A stretch of DNA of 64,000 nucleotides. It comes from Calliopum simillimum (Eukaryota > Arthropoda > Insecta > Diptera > Lauxaniidae). The DNA lies in NCBI GenBank assembly GCA_951812925.1, contig OX638371.1, positions 118,567,124 to 118,631,123 on the forward strand. Direction: 5' to 3'. A program made the position numbers and the translations under genes. Shown in pieces: positions 1-9,000 of the stretch (the first letter of the stretch is position 1; the number at the start of each line of letters is the position of its first letter). The notes beneath the pieces were generated by a model. The model was not told where the DNA came from. It saw only the letters and a list, made by a program, of their open reading frames with translations, and ran no database searches.

Positions 1-248
1 AGTCAATAAACTAACTTCATAATTTATCTAGGGGAACCTGCCTATCTATCATTAAAATTCTCGTAATTTCGAGAGCCTGCATTGTATGTGGAAAACAAAT
101 CCGCCCTTGTAGGTTTTAATTGTAGCTAGCGTAGCATGTCTCAAAACCAAGTGTGTTACCAACTAACAATTTGGCAATTTTTCACAACAGACGGCGCTAG
201 TGAGCCTTATGAGTTATGCATAATGGCGATCCTGCTCAGAGAGTTTAC
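1..248. other. Unannotated AT-rich flank
   Basis: I see no open reading frame with recognisable content, no tandem repeat and no inverted repeat in this stretch. It runs up to the tRNA-like head that starts near 249. It may include the 5' flank of that retroposon. Confidence 0.5.
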
Positions 249-335
249 TCGTGGCCTATAGCACAATCGCTTAAGCACCGCGTTCTCTTTCATTAGAAAA
301 CCGGAGTCACGGGTTCGAGTACGGTTTCTGGCAAG
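249..335 (+). repeat. tRNA-like Pol III promoter head (SINE head, copy a)
   Basis: This looks like the 5' head of a tRNA-derived SINE. A B-box-like GGTTCGAGTAC lies at 312-322, close to the consensus GGTTCGANNCC. An A-box-like TAGCACAATCGCTTAAGC lies about 50 bp upstream, which is a tRNA-like spacing. A hammerhead ribozyme motif follows about 10 bp after the head, the same order of parts as at 31.1-31.3 kb. A canonical tRNA is unlikely because the A box and the last two B-box bases depart from consensus. The promoter boxes are seen; transcription by Pol III is inferred. Confidence 0.55.
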
Positions 336-344
336 ATTTAACTA

Positions 345-433
345 AAACTGATCTGATGAGGCTATATACATGTTTATATATGAAAATATATAAATATGTA
401 TGTGGAAGTAGCCGAAACATATGTAATCAATTT
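345..433 (+). ncRNA. Type I hammerhead ribozyme with extended stem II
   Basis: A complete hammerhead core is visible. CTGATGA is at 353-359. Stem II is GGCTA (360-364) with TAGCC (409-413). GAA is at 414-416, the stem III palindrome ACATATGT at 417-424, and the cleavage triplet GTA at 423-425. Stem I pairs 345-352 with 426-433 and has one C-A mismatch. Stem II is prolonged by an almost perfect AT-rich hairpin: ATACAT and TTTATATAT on one side, ATATATAAA and ATGTAT on the other, capped by GAAA. Stem III is only 4+4 nt with no loop, so efficient cleavage may need a dimeric transcript, as is known for short-stem-III animal hammerheads. It directly follows a tRNA-like head. Self-cleavage is inferred, not shown. 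Confidence 0.75.
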
Positions 434-1144
434 CCATGTTAACACTTGCTTTCGTCTGTTGTTGAAAAATTGCAAAAATGACTGTTTAATTAGTTCAATA
501 TAAAATTATCATAAAAAATTTTCTTTTGTCATTGAAAACTTCATATGAAATGGTTACTTAATTTCCTTAAAGTCAATACTAATTCCACTGTCATCATAGC
601 AATATAAATATAGAGACACTTTCATTTGCCTCATTTGAAGTCGATTGAGCGCGCACTATGTACGTTGCACGACTCAGTTGCTGGTGAATTCGTCCAAATT
701 TTTTTTTACAGAGCAAACGAACGAACCAACAGCCAAGAAAAACTTTTCCCATTACATTTAATAACTGATAATGGTGAACGTCTAGTGTGACACGACAGCT
801 TTTGTTGGTAGTAGTGGTGGTAGTGGTAGTATAGATGCAATTGCTGTTGTTGTTTTTTGTTGTTGTTGTAGGTGTTTGAGTATTAAAACGGATAAGTTTT
901 TGTTGTGCTCATCTATTAATTATCGTCTTTTTTCAAGTTTTCTTTTTTTTTTTTCGCTAAAACTTTTTTTTCCTTGTGTAGTAATTATATTAAGTTTGGA
1001 CTTGGACAAGGTCTCACTATGCACTTGGACTTGAAGTTGAATTCTTAATTGAGGAAAAGAATTGCATTCAGGAAAACAGAACATTGGTAGCCAGTGGCGG
1101 ATCCAAAATTCGCCTATCGAAAAATTTTGTGATTTTTATAACGT
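434..1144. other. Unique AT-rich DNA with GTT and GGT microsatellites
   Basis: No coding signal is visible. GGTAGTAGTGGT-type trinucleotides lie near 808-835 and GTT runs near 842-875. A hAT-like end motif, CAGTGGCGGATCC, occurs at about 1093. It resembles the terminus of the hAT element at 50982-54023, but I found no partner end nearby. Confidence 0.5.
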
Positions 1145-1412
1145 GCCGTTCACATATTACGTAACGCAATTTTCGATCAATTTGGACCCCCCCTCCCAGG
1201 TTGCAACGCAGAGTGACAAAACGTATAACCCACTCCTCCCCTGGAAACGAAACATAGCATAATTTTGTTAATTTGAATTTATTGTTGCATAAAGTTATAA
1301 AATCGACGTTACGTAACGAAGTTGATGCCCCCCGCCCCTCATGTAATACTTCGTAACAAATCGTCGCACCTCTCTCCCCTCCGCCTGGCGTGTTACGTAA
1401 TATGTGAATGGC
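1145..1412. mobile_element. MITE with ACGTAA-type terminal inverted repeats
   Basis: The left terminus GCCGTTCACATATTACG (1145-1161, continuing to 1167) is matched in inverted orientation by 1392-1412, with about one mismatch over 21 bp. Inside lie C-rich runs (CCCCCCCTCCC near 1190, CCCCCCGCCCC near 1328) that are typical of a MITE family widespread in insects. The element is about 268 bp and has no coding capacity. I did not find a clear target duplication. Confidence 0.7.
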
Positions 1413-1881
1413 CCCAAGGGCAATATTTTTGAGACCCGGTATTTTTCACGTAGTAAAATGAAATTATTTTTTTACCGCTGCACACTGGTCGGAAAATCAA
1501 AAAAGCTGGCCAAAATCAAAAAATAAAGTTGTTGTTTTTCCACTTTTAATTGTTGGTAATGGTAGATTATTATCCACTTTGCTCGTTTCAGTGGTCAGAA
1601 AGATCTCTGTGCCTAAAAAACTCTTCTCGTTTGAGTTTGAAGTTCACCTATTCTTTCGAAGAATTTTTTATTTTTTTTTATTATAAAGCGTCTCAGTAAA
1701 CAAGTGGAAAAAATAACTTCTATTCACCTTTTTGCAATGCAACGAAATGGAGCCTCTCAGTGAATGTTTATTTAATATGTTTCTCAAATCCAAAGCGTTT
1801 TATCTCGTTCACAGTTTATGTAAATAGGCAACTGTTTCGTGAAAATATACACACAAAAAAATTGTTGAAGTGGTTTTTAAT
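1413..1881. other. Unique non-coding stretch
   Basis: AT-rich sequence with poly-T and poly-A runs. I see no open frame of note and no repeat structure. It precedes a short signal-peptide-like frame that begins at 1882. Confidence 0.5.
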
Positions 1882-2028
1882 ATGAAGTTTCTTTTGTCGT
1901 TGGCTTTGCTAATCGTTGCTCTGCTTGCTAGTTGTCGTGTTGGCACGTGGTTTCATTTGCATTGCTATCCGGGGAACTCTGCCGCTGGTCTCTTTGTGCG
2001 ATCGCCGATAAATTTAATGTTGGTGTAA
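1882..2028 (+). CDS. Hypothetical 48-residue secreted-type peptide
   Basis: A short open frame begins MKFLLSLALLIVALLASC, which has the charge and hydrophobic core of a classical signal peptide with small residues near a possible cleavage site. About 30 residues follow, including CRVGTWFHLHCYPG with two cysteines, before TAA at 2026-2028. I do not recognise the peptide. It overlaps the left end of a possible inverted-repeat element (1969-3001), so the 3' part may be repeat sequence fused to an older exon. No clear TATA box or splice sites were seen. It may be chance: a 48-codon frame is common, and the only support is the signal-like N-terminus. Confidence 0.2.
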   Translation: MKFLLSLALLIVALLASCRVGTWFHLHCYPGNSAAGLFVRSPINLMLV

Positions 2029-3001
2029 CGGTACCCATTTGGTAACCTTACACAAGATCTTCGCGTGGCAATTTTAACTGTATTTTACCGTTGGACTCAA
2101 CTGTACAAACTTTCCTATATGCCTTTTTACGCTATCGCTACTGTTGCTATAATAACGCCGTGCAGTTTCCACGCTTTGGGACTGAAACTGTACGCAGTAA
2201 TTTGACGTAGGTATTTCAACGTACGAATTCCACGCTTTGCGACTGAATTCGGACGTAAAAACGTCGACGCCGTGTAACCTATGCTTAACTATGCCTACTG
2301 CGCTGTCGCTGCCTCAATATAATTACGTCGCGCAGTTTCCACGCTTTGCGACTGAAACTGAACGCAGTAATTTGACGTACGTACTTAGACGTACGAATTC
2401 CACGCTTTGCGACTGAATTCGGATGTAGAAATGCTGACGCCGTGCCTACCCATGCTTAACTATGTCTACTGCGCTGTTGCTCCTTCGGTATAATTACGTC
2501 GCGCAGTTCCCACGCTTGGGGACTGAAACTGAACGCAGTAATTTGACATACGTATTTAGACGTAAGAATTCCACGCTTTGCGACTGAATTCGGACGTAAA
2601 AATGCTGACGCCGTGCCTACCTATGCTTAGCTATGTCTACTGCGCTGTTGCAACTTTGCTTTAATTACGTTGCGCAGTTCCCACGCTTGGTAACTGAAAC
2701 TGAACGCAGTAATTTGACGTACGTATTTCAACGTGCGAATTCCACGCATAGCGACTGAATTCGAACGCCAAAATGCTGACGTCGTGCCGACGCTATTTCT
2801 AACTACGACTCGTTGTGGTGTTTTGTTGTAGCATATGGGTACCACGCTTAGCGACTGCGCCCATATGTTTCCACCGCAACACACGAGTTTAGACTACGCT
2901 GAAACGAGACAAAGGAAAGAAACAAAGTTAATAAGTTGATCTTACTTCGGCTACTGTTGGTCGGCTGCTGCTGGTTGACTGCTCCCGGCGAGGTTCCCCG
3001 G
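1969..3001. mobile_element. Possible inverted-repeat element carrying the hairpin array
   Basis: CCGGGGAACTCTGCCG at 1969-1984 is matched in inverted orientation by CGGCGAGGTTCCCCGG at 2986-3001, with 13-14 of 16 bases in common. The span encloses the tandem hairpin array. I see no target duplication and no transposase, so the element's class and exact ends are uncertain. It could be a non-autonomous DNA element whose core expanded into a satellite. Confidence 0.4.
2161..2870. repeat. Tandem array (~170-bp unit, about 4 copies) of paired hairpins
   Basis: Units begin near 2162, 2332, 2503 and 2673, with a period of 170-171 bp. Each unit holds two stem-loops. Hairpin A has stem CAGTTTC/GAAACTG (2163-2190, 2333-2360, then 2504 and 2675 with one mismatch). 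Hairpin B has stem CGAATTC/GAATTCG (2224-2251, 2394-2421, 2566-2591, 2736-2763). Both use the same 14-nt loop, consensus CACGCTTTGCGACT. A ninth hairpin (2832-2867) carries a loop variant, CACGCTTAGCGACT, on a third stem, CATATGGG/CCCATATG. The loop contains CGC-TTT-GCG and may form a small inner hairpin. Flanking bases extend the pairing, for example AATTAC...GTAATT around hairpin A. Confidence 0.85.
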
Positions 3002-3485
3002 TCGAGTGAATTTAATTTTAATTTTCAAGTTGGCTTGTGCTTTTGCAAATTTTGCAAAACATGTGTGTGCTGCCAAATTGTCATGAACAGCTGTTTTTGT
3101 GTCATGTGTTAGCAGGGCCGTCGCGTGTGATTTTTCTGAGGTTACTTCTTATGTCAACTTACTTGCTACTTATGTCACTTACATACTATTTTGCATACTT
3201 TTGTTTAGCGATGCCATGATGTAAATTCATTTCATTTGTTTTCTTCGATAATTTATCAATTAAATATAAAATTAAATTTAAATATAACATAATACATCAG
3301 TTGGTTCGCTTTCGTTAGAACAATAAGTGTGGTGATATCAGCAATATATAACGTTGTATTCGGTATGCCTCTTGTATGCTATTATGTTGTGGGTTGAAAC
3401 GAGGCCTGCTGACTTCAATCCTCACACCAGAAACAAAACTTTTGTAGATAAAGATGCTGTTCAACATATTTTGAGCGAAATTTTG
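3002..3485. other. AT-rich non-coding stretch
   Basis: No convincing gene. Short open frames here do not resemble known proteins. It leads into a ~121-bp tandem array. Confidence 0.4.
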
Positions 3486-3970
3486 GATGTGCCATTTTGT
3501 ATTACAAAAATTAATTTCATATATCCAATCAGCGACCTCAAAAACCCCAATAACTCTCTTCTTATTGATTAATATAGTTTTGCACTAAACGGTTCGTCAT
3601 TGTGGATCCGCCATTTTGTGATTCGTATACTAGATTTCAGATTCATTATAAGCAACATCTGAAACTCCCATGTACCGTTTTTGGTAGTAATAAATGCAGC
3701 TTAGCAGTATTTAGTCCACCATTTTGAATCCGCCATTTTGTTTTTTTTTTAAATAGATTTCAGATTCGTAATAAGCATCATCACAAACCTGAAATTACCT
3801 ACTTTCATGAGAATATATTTGGTTAAGCATTATTTGTGCACCATTGGGGATCAGCCATTTTGTTTTTTTAAAAATGGATTTCGGATTCGTAATCACCATC
3901 ATCAAAAACCCCTTATTACCGACTTTCAGAATTTTGGCCAGCTTTTTCGATTTTCCGACCACTGTGAGCC
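3486..3970 (+). repeat. Tandem array, ~121-bp unit (GCCATTTTG repeat)
   Basis: The phrase GCCATTTTG recurs at 3491, 3610, 3732 and 3854. Each copy is followed by a variant of 'agatttcagattcgtaatcagcatc' and then by 'aaaccccnnatta'. The copies are diverged. This phrase is common in insect repetitive DNA. Open frames overlapping it are by-products of the repeat. Confidence 0.7.
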
Positions 3971-4149
3971 ATTTTATATTTAGAATATTTTTTTTTTCCA
4001 AGTACAAATTACGTAGATTATTTTTTCGCTTTAACATCTCGGGTAGATGTCTTTGGACCCTACCTAAGAATAACTGGCGGATTCTTCTAGAAGATTCGAA
4101 ACAACCAGACAGTTTCTCACGGTAAAAGCATCGCGTATTGATTTGGCCA

Positions 4150-4210
4150 CCTAGGTGAATAAAATGCGAATTTTCCGCGATTGAAAATGTTTACTGGGCA
4201 GCTGCTCAGA
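4150..4210 (+). repeat. Short repeat shared with the end of the 113-bp array at 41 kb
   Basis: The stretch around 4170-4200 contains CCGCGATTGAAAATGTTT followed by R-CTGGG. The same string ends the tandem array near 40990-41013. The match shows that one repeat family left traces at both places. Confidence 0.6.
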
Positions 4211-5340
4211 AATTTCGATAATCTAAAGGAATTCTTTATTTTAAAAAGCAATAATTGGTATTTTTACGAAGCATACAAGAAACGATTCAGATGTTTAGTT
4301 TTGCTCTTAAGTCAATGCTACAAATTAATTGACCTGCAGAATATTCTTCTTTTCCAAATCCAGTTTATCTACATTGGGGTGACAGTTAAAAACACACTTT
4401 CTGGAATTTTTCAAGCGCCGCCCCATCAAAAAACTCGGAATTGAATAAAAAAACCCCTATTTTATTTTTTCGCTTTAAAATTTATCTTTTTGAGTCGTCT
4501 GTTGTCTTTTCCTGAGGATTATTTGCGGATTCATTTTGGGGAATCGTTCACGTATTCATTTTGAGGAGTATAGGATAAGCTCCCATATGCGAATACCTCT
4601 AGAAGGGTTAAAATTTTTTTAGTAACTCCATTTTGCAAAAAACATTTGTAAACCTTTAACTCACTGTTTATTTACGCAACGAAATCAGTTCTTCATGAGG
4701 GTAAGGCTGAATTAACCAAAAACTTTTTAAAGGCTTTAGCGAAAAAAATTATCCCCAATTTATGTCACAAAAATATGGTTACCGTATATATACTCCAACT
4801 GATGAGTGGTGTCAGCAATGTATCGAATTCCTTTTGGTTTCCTCATTACATTTTGTTACATCAACAACGATGACAGAAAAACAAAACAAAAAAAAAACAA
4901 TAAACAAACAAACCAAATAGCTTCTCAACCAACTCTTCAGCTATGCTGAGGCAGCGTTTATCTCATAAATAGTCATCGTGGTGGACGAAAAAGCTTTTCA
5001 GCAGAATTACTGTCAGCAGCAACAGCAACTAAGCACACACACACATGCAATCATGCATCCTCCCCACTGTGTGTCGCGCTAAATGAACGTCGTACTGTTT
5101 ACACACACATGCACCAGATCGCCTGCCACCTCAGGACTCCCTTTGTTGGCAAAGCATCAACACATGGGTTAAAGTACAATAACGCTGGGTAGGTGCACCG
5201 ACATTGGTGTCCTGCTGCATGGTACTGGGCTGAATTGAAGTTGGTTGGTAATACATCAAGAATTGAATAAACATCATCATAAAATCTCAAACCTAATGAC
5301 TTTTTCAAAGTCACCATCACCATTGTCATCACAGTGCGCT
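4211..5340. other. Unique non-coding stretch
   Basis: AT-rich in the first half, then CA- and CAA-containing unique sequence. No recognisable protein, RNA or long repeat. CTGATGA near 4799 lacks the other hammerhead parts. Confidence 0.45.
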
Positions 5341-5846
5341 ACCACTGGCGCGTCAATACGAAAAAAAAAATCTACAGGGGTGAGACACACTCTCTCTCTC
5401 TCTGTGACTGACTAGCAGTGCCAATGGGTTAAGTGTGAAATGAAATTGCTGTGACTTAACAGGGTGACATCGTCATCGTCGTCGTCACTTATCATCGTCA
5501 ACGCGTGAACTGTCACTGGCAGCGATGTAAATTCATTTGTCAATATGCGAACGCCAAAATTATGATGATGACGATGGCGATGGAGCTGATGGTTGTTGAC
5601 GAAGAAAACGAAGGCGACAACGTTGACACTGATGATTGTGGCGTTGGTAATGTTGTTGTTCATAGTGTTGATAATGGTGTTGGTACCGTTGTTGTTTTTC
5701 ATCAACGTCATCAATATTCATCGTATGCCAATTTTTATTACAGTTTGCATGGAAGCTGATAACGCAATTTTCCCGTTGATTTTTTATTTTTTTGGTTTTT
5801 TCTTTTGCTAAACCAACGAGTGCATGAGCTAAAGCTTTAATTTGCA
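5341..5846. repeat. Low-complexity trinucleotide and CT-repeat region
   Basis: A (CT)n run lies near 5390-5403. From 5470 to 5720 there are dense imperfect GAT/GTT/ATC trinucleotides. These keep overlapping frames open on both strands (Met/Asp/Val-rich on one, His/Gln/Asn-rich on the other). The peptides are compositionally biased and match nothing I know, so I do not call a gene. Confidence 0.55.
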
Positions 5847-6219
5847 AAGAAGTAGCGTTCCGTAACGTGACGGCTGTCAAAATCTATCGGCAGAAGCGTG
5901 TAAGCGATTACTGAAATCGTGTCGTAGCGGTACGCAACGTTGAGACCTGTTGAAATTAAAGTTTCAAACGTCGCGCTACGTTGACAATTCATTCGTTAGA
6001 TAAAATAAATTAAATTTGGATGTTATAAATGGAATTTTTTGAACAAATTAATCAAAATAAGTATGACAGTGAATGCTTGTTTACAAAAACTGGAATTTTT
6101 CAAGTAATTTGTAAGTTGTAAGGTGACATTTCGAACGTTGCCTACCGTTTTCACTAATCTACGCTCTAAAGCTACGTTAACAAGCAACCGTGATGTTACG
6201 TTACGAAACGCTACTTCTT
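5847..6219. mobile_element. MITE with ~23-bp terminal inverted repeats
   Basis: AAGAAGTAGCGTTCCGTAAC begins at 5847 and is mirrored by GTTACGAAACGCTACTTCTT ending at 6219, with one mismatch. Internal sub-motifs of the type CTACGTTRAC and GTAGCGGTACGC recur. The element is about 373 bp with no coding capacity. The target duplication is unclear. Confidence 0.7.
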
Positions 6220-6534
6220 GGCTTATTCCAGCTTAAATGGGGTTAGTTTTACGCAAAGGCATATGACATTAGTGTGATTTTCTTAAAAAAACAAAAAAAA
6301 ATTTTATTTTCTCAATACGAAAAAGGTGATCAAAGGTACACCGAGAATACAAATAATAATTTTTATATACTAAATACATATGTATGACAACTAATTATAT
6401 AACTTATGCATGTTAATTCTGTATCTGGAAACTACTTTTCTCTATAAAGTCATGAGTCTAAGTTATCCTGGCTTTAAAGTGAAGAAAATGTCGTACAAAA
6501 ATTATCTTAATTTCCCAAACATTATTTATATGGG

Positions 6535-7400
6535 CATATCCGAAAAGGAAATCGTCAAATAGGCCCATAACTGCCCAGAAGTCACTCCTAGTAGAGTCAA
6601 ATATATGACCGACCCCCATTGGGCCCCCTCCAAAGTTTTTTCTTAGCATGCCTACCCCCTATTTCTAATCCTTAAGGGGGCTCCCATACAAAGTTACTGT
6701 TTTTAGTTAAAACTCCCCCACTGCCCTAACTGGCCCACGGGTACTTCTAGAGGGGTCAAATGTATGACCGACTCCCATTATTTTTTCGCGACCTATATTT
6801 TTCCTCCACATACTTACCCCCTATTTTCAACCCTGAAAGTGGCTGCCATACAAATTTCTTTTTTATATATTTTCCTAGAAATAATGGGGATCGGTCATAC
6901 ATTTGACTCTTCTAGGGGTACCCATGGTCCAGTTAGGGCAGTGGGTGCAGTTTTTAAAAAAATCGTAACTTTGTATGGGAGCCCCCCTTAAGAATTGAAA
7001 ATAGGGGGTAGATAAGCTGTGAAACTTTGGACGGGGGATATTGGGGGTCGGTCATTTATTTGACTCCTCTAGGAGATACTCCTGGGCAGTTATGGGCCTA
7101 TTTGACGATTTTCTTTCCATATTTTTTATGTCTATGACGTCAGTTTTGTATGGGAGCCCCCTAAAGAGCTAGAGGTAGAGGGTAAGTATGGTGAGAAAAA
7201 ATGTTGCGGAGGAAAAAATATTAGGGGCCGTTCATACATTTGACCCTTCTAGGGGCAACCTGGAAGTGGTGGGGGTCGATTTCCTAAAAATGTCAATTTT
7301 GTATGGAACCCCCTTAGGGGTTAGAGACAAAAGGTAGGTATGCTTGGTAAAAATGTTGGGGGAGAAAAAATAATGTGGGTCGGTCATACATTTGAACCCT
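6535..7400. mobile_element. Foldback element built from ~160-bp subrepeats
   Basis: Units carrying GGTCATACATTTGAC, then a TCTAGGGG-type motif, then TTTGTATGGGAGCCCCC lie in plus orientation near 6888, 7050, 7231 and 7382. The same units lie in minus orientation near 6597 and 6757. Segment 6541-6790 pairs with 6888-7115 as a long inverted repeat, with the symmetry point near 6840-6870. Arms made of tandem subrepeats are typical of foldback elements. No transposase is present. Small open frames inside it are incidental. Confidence 0.75.
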
Positions 7401-9000
7401 TACCCTCACCCCACCCCCAAAAATTTTTTGCAAACTCATTATTTTTTCCAACCTCATAAAATTAAGGGGTGTCAAGTATCAAAATCCGAAATTCGTGCAC
7501 TAAAACACCCCTAATGGGAGGTAGGCACCAACGTTAAACAAGTCGAATAAAAACGGTTTTATTATTAAATTTTGACATGCTGCTGTATATTTGCATCAAC
7601 AAAATAAAAACATACTGTGATTTAAAAATTTATATCGAGAATAATCCACAGCGGTACCGCCTATATGAAAAAAAAAAAAAAAATATTCTGAAAACCTGCG
7701 TCCTATGAGGGAAGATTATTTTCGGATATACACATATACGCTTCAAATTACCTAGTAAAAAATTGGAGAATAAATTTTTCCAATAAACTTCAAAATACTC
7801 GCTCCCAAATAACATTATTTTTCCAGTCAATTTGCCAATCAATTTTTTTTTTCAGTTTGCAAACTAGGGAGTAAGAGAATAAATCCTCTAGAATATTTAT
7901 TTACGATATAGCGGAATTGCTTGTATAGTTTTATTGCTTAATGTTCCTTTTTAATGAATTACCCATCTCTTTAAAGATATTTTTTTAAGTATTTCTTTTA
8001 AGAACCCCAGTAGGGATTCATTAAATGATGCCATAGGTAAATAAAATTACTCAAGATGAACTGTTCTTATGTACGTTGCTAAGTGTGTGCTGTATATGTA
8101 ATTTCTTTTTTTTATTGGCTAAAACTTTTGCGTCATTTCCAGTGCCAACCAAAGCAAAGTCAGTATATAACATACTTGCCTCTTATTGCCTCATTGTTCT
8201 TCACGTTCATCTACTGTCACTGGCAATTTAAATCGAATCCTTTTAATTATTCAACAAACTGCACGTTACAAAGCTGTCGTGCATGTGCCACATGCCACAT
8301 GACATTTTCCATTTTCCATACACACACACACATGCATATGTATGCGCTCCAGAGCCTAGCGGAGATGTTCGTTCATAAAATTTCAAAAACATTTTAGTAA
8401 AATTAAATTGATTTATTATATATAAAAGAAGACGAAGAATACCCACGAAGCAAGGGCAGCCCGGCTTCATAAAATCTCAGTCAGGCGTCACTTTGAGATG
8501 CTTTGCTGCTGTTACTTAAAATGCCATTGTGTGCATCTACAAAATGTTTTGTGTTGCCTTTTACCGATGTGACGCATTTGCTGCTTGCTATAGTGCCTCC
8601 AAACGTTTCTTCAGTTTCATTCCTTTCCCCTCATACAATTCATTCAAAGCCATAATTTGTTCGTTCGCTCAAACAGACAGTCAATCAGCGAGACAGTCAG
8701 TCATTCAGACATTCAGTTATTCCGTCGTTTGCGTTTGGTTATTGAATTTGAATTCGAATTTATTGGAAATGCATGTAATTTTGTATGAAAGAGCCAACCA
8801 TTTGGGAAATGCCTTGGGCGAGCACACAGAAATTGTTATCAATGTGATGATTGCTGTCGCTTTATCTGGCATCTTTCACTCTTCAGTTGTTGTTGCGCAC
8901 CTACAACGACCACTGCCACTCCGTACTATGCATACAGTCGCTTCTCATACTTTTTCTGCTTCGGTTGTGTAAAAGCTGCTACTGCTGCGCTTAAATCCTT
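7401..9000. other. Unique non-coding region with one long unassigned frame
   Basis: The first part is AT-rich. From about 8080 the composition is more balanced, and a (CA)n run lies at 8322-8335. A 147-codon plus-strand frame (8529-8972) encodes a protein I do not recognise, with no clear domain, signal peptide or repeat. It is most likely chance, but it is one of the longest non-transposon frames in the window. Confidence 0.35.

Noticed and set aside
1092..1110. CAGTGGCGGATCC as the start of another hAT element
   Set aside because: No matching right end or 8-bp duplication could be found in the next several kb.
4796..4840. CTGATGA followed by GAA near 4.8 kb as a hammerhead
   Set aside because: The bases between them do not form a stem II, and there is no stem III or stem I pairing.
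5412..5880. Overlapping His/Gln/Asn-rich and Asp/Val-rich frames
   Set aside because: They come from imperfect trinucleotide repeats that suppress stops on both strands.
8529..8972. 147-codon plus-strand frame
   Set aside because: No similarity I can name and no repeat or motif. Such a length can arise by chance. Kept only as a remark in the region entry.
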